Below are positions 5,165 to 8,270 of a stretch of DNA of 8,270 nucleotides, piece after piece. Location: assembly GCA_902782985.1 (NCBI GenBank), contig CACZPC010000269.1:1-8270 (forward strand). The letters run 5' to 3'. Below the pieces are notes generated by a model. That model was not told where the DNA came from. It saw only the letters and a program-made list of their open reading frames with translations, and did not search any database. This stretch comes from Oscillospiraceae bacterium. GTDB lineage: Bacteria; Bacillota; Clostridia; Saccharofermentanales; Saccharofermentanaceae. The number at the start of each line of letters is the position of its first letter. The stretch's first letter is position 1. The translations under genes were made by a program, and so were the position numbers.

Positions 5165-6955
5165 TTACCTCCCCGACAGTGACTCGAGCTTCAAGACCTC
5201 AAAGCCGTCTGCCTTTCCTTTAAGTTTAATAGAATCCCCAAGCGAAGTAAATGAAGCTCTCCCTTCGAGCTTATCGGCTACGACGCGGCTGATATAGACT
5301 GTACCTCCCGGTGCATTGGCCTCGAGTCTGGCGGCGGTATTTACGGTATCTCCGATCGCGGTGTAGTCCATGTGTCTTTCGGAACCCATATTGCCGACTA
5401 CCGCAGGACCGAAATGAACGCCTACGCCTACGCGCAATTCCTCGCCGATCTCATTCTTGAGCTCTTCGGATACTCTTGCTGCTCCTTCTACTATCTCGAC
5501 AGCGGCCTTGCATGCATGGTAAACGGGATCTTCCTGTTCGAGCGGGGCTCCCCAGAAAGCCATCGTTGCATCTCCGACGAACTTATCCAGCGTACCGTTA
5601 TTATCCTCGATGACATTGCTCGTCATGGTCAGATATTTATTGAGTATGAATACTATCTTCCGGGGCTCCAGACGCTCCGACATGGTAGTAAATCCTCTTA
5701 CGTCCACGAAGAGGACCGCTATATCACAGAGCTTTCCGCCGAGTGAGAGATTATCCGTACCTTCCTTCAGGATCTCACTTACGATATTCGGCGCGACATA
5801 TCTCTCGAAAGTCCTGGTTACCTTCTGCCTTTCAAGAGCGGCTTTCACATAGTGATGGGCGATGGATACCACGAAGAGCATTATCGTTGCCAGCAGTACG
5901 GGGAAAGCGTGCAGCACCGTTCCTGCTGCGTACAAGGCGACGCAGATACCTGTATTGGCGGCTATCGAGGCGGCACAGACGACGGCAGAGACCCTGATCT
6001 TTTTTCCAATGAATATGTATGAGAGGACGAAGCTTACGGCAAATAAGAAGATCAGCTGAGGGATCTCCGGGGCTTCTTTCTTGAAGTTCTGTTCGAGCAG
6101 ACTCTGGATGATGTTGGCCTGGACTTCCACGCCGTACATCTTGGTAGCAGGATCCACTGAAGTGAAATAGTCGTCTGTAAGAGCCGACGCATAAGGTCCG
6201 ATAAGTACGATCTTACCTTCGTAATAACTCGGATCGACCTCGCCGTTGATCAGGTCGGCGATCGATATATCATCAGAATATCCTCCGGGAAGACAGGTAA
6301 AAGGTACATAGAACTGTCCCCTGGAATTGACGGGAGGCTGCCCGCACATACCGTCTCCGAGAAATAGTGATGCGGCCGTATAAGCCATCGAATAGACTCT
6401 GCTGCCATCCGGGAGATCCAGATACAGGAGTGAATGACGCATTATACCGTCAGTATCGTACATCGCATTTATATGACCTGTATCAGATACATTCTTAAGA
6501 TCTTCGAAAGGCTCGTCGTAGCTTATTATCGAATAATCATCAACGGTGACGATATCAGCTCCGAATGTCCTTGTAGTACCGAACTCCGCTGCTGAAGCGA
6601 CTACAACATTCGGAAGGCCTGATACGGCGCTTACAAGATGTGCATCAGCCTCGGGATCCGTCGTCCCGGAATAAAGAGTATCTATGGCTACTACCGCAGG
6701 CAGACGATCCGGATCAGATGCCAGAGCCTCCAGTGCCGAAGCCATGATATTTCGGTCCCAGTTATAGTATGAGCCGAATTCCGAAAGCGCCCGCTCATCT
6801 ATTCCTATGACTACAATATCTTCGGATGCCGCAGCAGGAGTCTGATACAGCTTATCCTGAAGCCATCTGTCCGGTCTTCTCAGCATGCCGCTTCCGGCAA
6901 AGAGTGTGATCGCCAGCGACAGGATGGCACAAGTTTTAAGACGACTTAGTTTCAT
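5165..6955 (-). CDS. CHASE2-domain class III adenylate cyclase, membrane-bound
   Basis: The 596-residue receptor cyclase converts ATP to cAMP. An N-terminal membrane segment (about 8-24) precedes an extracytoplasmic CHASE2 sensor (about 30-292, with DIVVIGIDERALSEFG and GKIVLIGPYA as typical blocks). Three closely spaced membrane helices follow (about 299-317, 321-344, 347-370), then a cytosolic cyclase domain (about 405-585). Catalytic residues are complete: metal Asp418 (FVDVRGFT) and Asp462 (DKFVGDA), Lys458 and Thr532 at the base-selecting positions, and Asn539 and Arg543 (VNTAARLE) for the transition state. A Lys/Thr pair at these positions is known from cyanobacterial adenylate cyclases and supports ATP over GTP. 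The domain should work as a homodimer. The ATG lies 3 nt after the fecR-like stop codon; its ribosome site is weak (GGA at 6964-6962), so it probably relies on translational coupling. The 3' end contains the next gene's ribosome site. Confidence 0.93.
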   Translation of the reverse strand: MKLSRLKTCAILSLAITLFAGSGMLRRPDRWLQDKLYQTPAAASEDIVVIGIDERALSEFGSYYNWDRNIMASALEALASDPDRLPAVVAIDTLYSGTTDPEADAHLVSAVSGLPNVVVASAAEFGTTRTFGADIVTVDDYSIISYDEPFEDLKNVSDTGHINAMYDTDGIMRHSLLYLDLPDGSRVYSMAYTAASLFLGDGMCGQPPVNSRGQFYVPFTCLPGGYSDDISIADLINGEVDPSYYEGKIVLIGPYASALTDDYFTSVDPATKMYGVEVQANIIQSLLEQNFKKEAPEIPQLIFLFAVSFVLSYIFIGKKIRVSAVVCAASIAANTGICVALYAAGTVLHAFPVLLATIMLFVVSIAHHYVKAALERQKVTRTFERYVAPNIVSEILKEGTDNLSLGGKLCDIAVLFVDVRGFTTMSERLEPRKIVFILNKYLTMTSNVIEDNNGTLDKFVGDATMAFWGAPLEQEDPVYHACKAAVEIVEGAARVSEELKNEIGEELRVGVGVHFGPAVVGNMGSERHMDYTAIGDTVNTAARLEANAPGGTVYISRVVADKLEGRASFTSLGDSIKLKGKADGFEVLKLESLSGR

Positions 6956-6958
6956 GCT

Positions 6959-8270
6959 TTATCCGATTACCTGACCGTTCGGATTATCATCGTCTCTTAT
7001 GGGATCATCATCATTCCCGGGATCATCATTTCCGGGATCACCGGTCGGATCGGTCTCCTCAGGCTCGGATGATCCCGTAGGATCGGGCTCGTTATTTGCC
7101 TCTGTAGGTGTGGGGCCGGGATCCGTTTCTTGGGTCGGAGAAGGTACGGGAGAAGGAGTGGGTGTGTTCGATGGTCTTGTTGTCGGTCTCGGCGTAGGAG
7201 TGGGTGAATTCGTTGCTCCCGAAGGCCTTGGAGTTGATGTCGGTCTTGGCGTAGGAGTATTTCCGGATGTCGGTCTCGGTGTAGGATCAGATGTTCCCGA
7301 ACCTGATCCGGAGCTGCCGCTGTTACCGTTATTATTATCATTATCGTTATTGTCCGAGGATGATCCGCCCGAGCTGCTCGTGGGCCTGGGTGTGGGACTG
7401 TAGTCATCATCGTCATCCCAATAATCGTCATCTTCATCATCTTCCGGTTCAGGCGTCGGAGTGCCCGGTGCGGGAGATGGAGTAGGAGTTGACGTAGGAG
7501 TGGGAGTAGCAAGTGTCGTCTCTTCGGTCTCTTCCGGAAGCTCATCGGGAGTTCCCTTGGCAAGTGACTTGATAAGATCCGGATCCCATCCGGTATCCGC
7601 ACAGACCTTCTCAAGAAGGACTGCATTATTGGCGATTATATTAAGTACGAATTCGGGTATATCATTTTCAGTCAGATTATCCAGAGTGAATACCACCGTA
7701 TCGGAACTGCCGTTAAGGATAAAGACACTGACTCTCTGTCCGGCATAGCAGTCGGTCTCCTTGGTCTCGCCCGTAGAGGGATTGATGCCTGTAACATGTA
7801 CGTGTCCGTCGGTAATGAATACGGTGGGATTACCGTTCCTGTCCACATATACATAACCCGATGTTCCTCTTATGCCGACTACCATGGTCGATGTCTTGAT
7901 ATCGAATGTCTCATCGGCATCGAGCGGCTTCGTGACATTAAAGAAGAGACCGCCCCTGGTAAGGTTCATTTCGATCTTCTTCCTGGTCTTGGAAAATTCG
8001 GCACGGCTGTTGGGCTGAAGCGTGATGACCTTATCATTATCAAGTCCTATGGATGCCATACCGTCTTCGCCGGTGGAAAGCGCATCACCGCTTTGAAATC
8101 TCATATTGTTCTTAAGCGGTTTATTTCCTGTAGAAGTCTCGAGCGTTACCGTTCCCTGGACTCTCAGAAGTCTCATGGTGGTGGCGGTATAATTTGACGA
8201 AATGCATATGATAACTACGGGGATAATGATCGCCAGTGCGATGATCCCCGCGATAATGGCTTTCTTCTTA
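6959..8270 (-). CDS. Membrane-anchored FecR-domain protein with Pro/Thr- and Asp-rich tail, 5' end cut by window edge
   Basis: The open frame continues to the right edge without an in-frame ATG above 8176. The 31 codons upstream of that ATG encode KKK followed by a hydrophobic helix (AIIAGIIALAIIIPVVIIC), so the real start is beyond 8270 and the protein has an N-terminal signal anchor. Numbering from the Met codon at 8176, a FecR domain spans about 3-155, with GDALSTGEDGMASIGL, LQPNSRAEF, VVGIRGTSGYVYV and ITDGHVHV blocks. A short helical linker (about 165-215) precedes a low-complexity tail of about 180 residues: TPTPRPTS-like repeats, an acidic DDEDDDYWDDDDDY, an Asn/Ser/Gly stretch and a final Asp/Pro-rich end. 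FecR domains act outside the membrane, classically with sigma/anti-sigma systems, but no sigma factor is visible here. It is the first visible gene of the operon with the CHASE2 cyclase, so it may be a co-sensor or cell-wall-spanning stalk; this is an inference. Confidence 0.88.
   Translation of the reverse strand, partial: KKKAIIAGIIALAIIIPVVIICISSNYTATTMRLLRVQGTVTLETSTGNKPLKNNMRFQSGDALSTGEDGMASIGLDNDKVITLQPNSRAEFSKTRKKIEMNLTRGGLFFNVTKPLDADETFDIKTSTMVVGIRGTSGYVYVDRNGNPTVFITDGHVHVTGINPSTGETKETDCYAGQRVSVFILNGSSDTVVFTLDNLTENDIPEFVLNIIANNAVLLEKVCADTGWDPDLIKSLAKGTPDELPEETEETTLATPTPTSTPTPSPAPGTPTPEPEDDEDDDYWDDDDDYSPTPRPTSSSGGSSSDNNDNDNNNGNSGSSGSGSGTSDPTPRPTSGNTPTPRPTSTPRPSGATNSPTPTPRPTTRPSNTPTPSPVPSPTQETDPGPTPTEANNEPDPTGSSEPEETDPTGDPGNDDPGNDDDPIRDDDNPNGQVIG
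6975..7513 (-). repeat. Low-complexity Pro/Thr/Asp/Ser coding repeat region of the FecR-like gene
   Basis: This segment encodes the disordered tail. It holds degenerate short repeats that translate to TPTPRPT units. A 19-bp unit, TGTCGGTCTYGGYGTAGGA on the plus strand, occurs at 7181-7199, 7238-7256 and 7268-7286 with one or two differences. Other parts encode runs of Asp or Asn. Such DNA is prone to slippage and length variation between strains. Its spacing is irregular and it is in frame throughout, so it is not a CRISPR. Confidence 0.8.

Noticed and set aside
7181..7286. CRISPR-like spaced 19-bp repeats
   Set aside because: Spacing is irregular (38 and 11 bp), the copies differ, and all are in frame within a low-complexity protein tail.
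6999..7403. Plus-strand open frame with VGLGVGVG-like repeats
   Set aside because: It is the antisense shadow of the Pro/Thr repeats in the FecR-like gene, whose domain structure continues cleanly on the minus strand.

Overview
The window looks like a moderate-GC chromosomal segment from a Firmicute, probably a clostridial (Lachnospiraceae-like) bacterium. The grounds are strong AGGAGG-type ribosome sites, Rho-independent terminators, a DhaS-type TetR regulator, a CmpB-family membrane protein and protein sequences of clostridial style. This placement is an inference from style; no rRNA or marker gene confirms it. I see no tRNA, rRNA, insertion sequence, phage gene or CRISPR array.

Left part (1-2637): the 5' portion of a CPBP-family intramembrane protease gene on the minus strand runs off the left edge. 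Upstream of it lies fabF (ketoacyl-ACP synthase II, minus strand), closed by a terminator hairpin that overlaps the likely promoter of the protease gene. A DhaS-type TetR regulator is transcribed divergently from fabF. The 232-bp space between them contains several inverted repeats, including an 8-12-8 dyad placed like an operator, so the regulator probably controls itself and perhaps fabF.

Middle (2638-3448): a hairpin follows the regulator, then comes a plus-strand gene for a small CmpB-family (PF06541) membrane protein. Its stop codon directly abuts the stop codon of the convergent operon.

Right part (3449-8270): a tightly packed minus-strand signalling operon. In transcription order it encodes (1) a membrane-anchored FecR-domain protein with a long Pro/Thr- and Asp-rich extracytoplasmic tail, whose start lies beyond the right edge; (2) a CHASE2 receptor-type class III adenylate cyclase; (3) an RNase Z/class II phosphodiesterase-like metallo-beta-lactamase-fold hydrolase; and (4) a GAF-GGDEF diguanylate cyclase. 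Junctions are +3 nt, +1 nt and a 4-nt ATGA overlap. The operon's best terminator lies inside the coding sequence of the convergent CmpB gene.

The operon joins an extracytoplasmic sensing module to two second-messenger enzymes, one for cAMP and one for c-di-GMP. The GAF domain of the diguanylate cyclase carries a motif resembling the NKFDE signature of cyclic-nucleotide-binding GAF domains. This suggests a testable circuit: an outside signal sets cAMP, the hydrolase may limit it, and cAMP tunes c-di-GMP synthesis. The individual family calls are firm; the circuit is a hypothesis.
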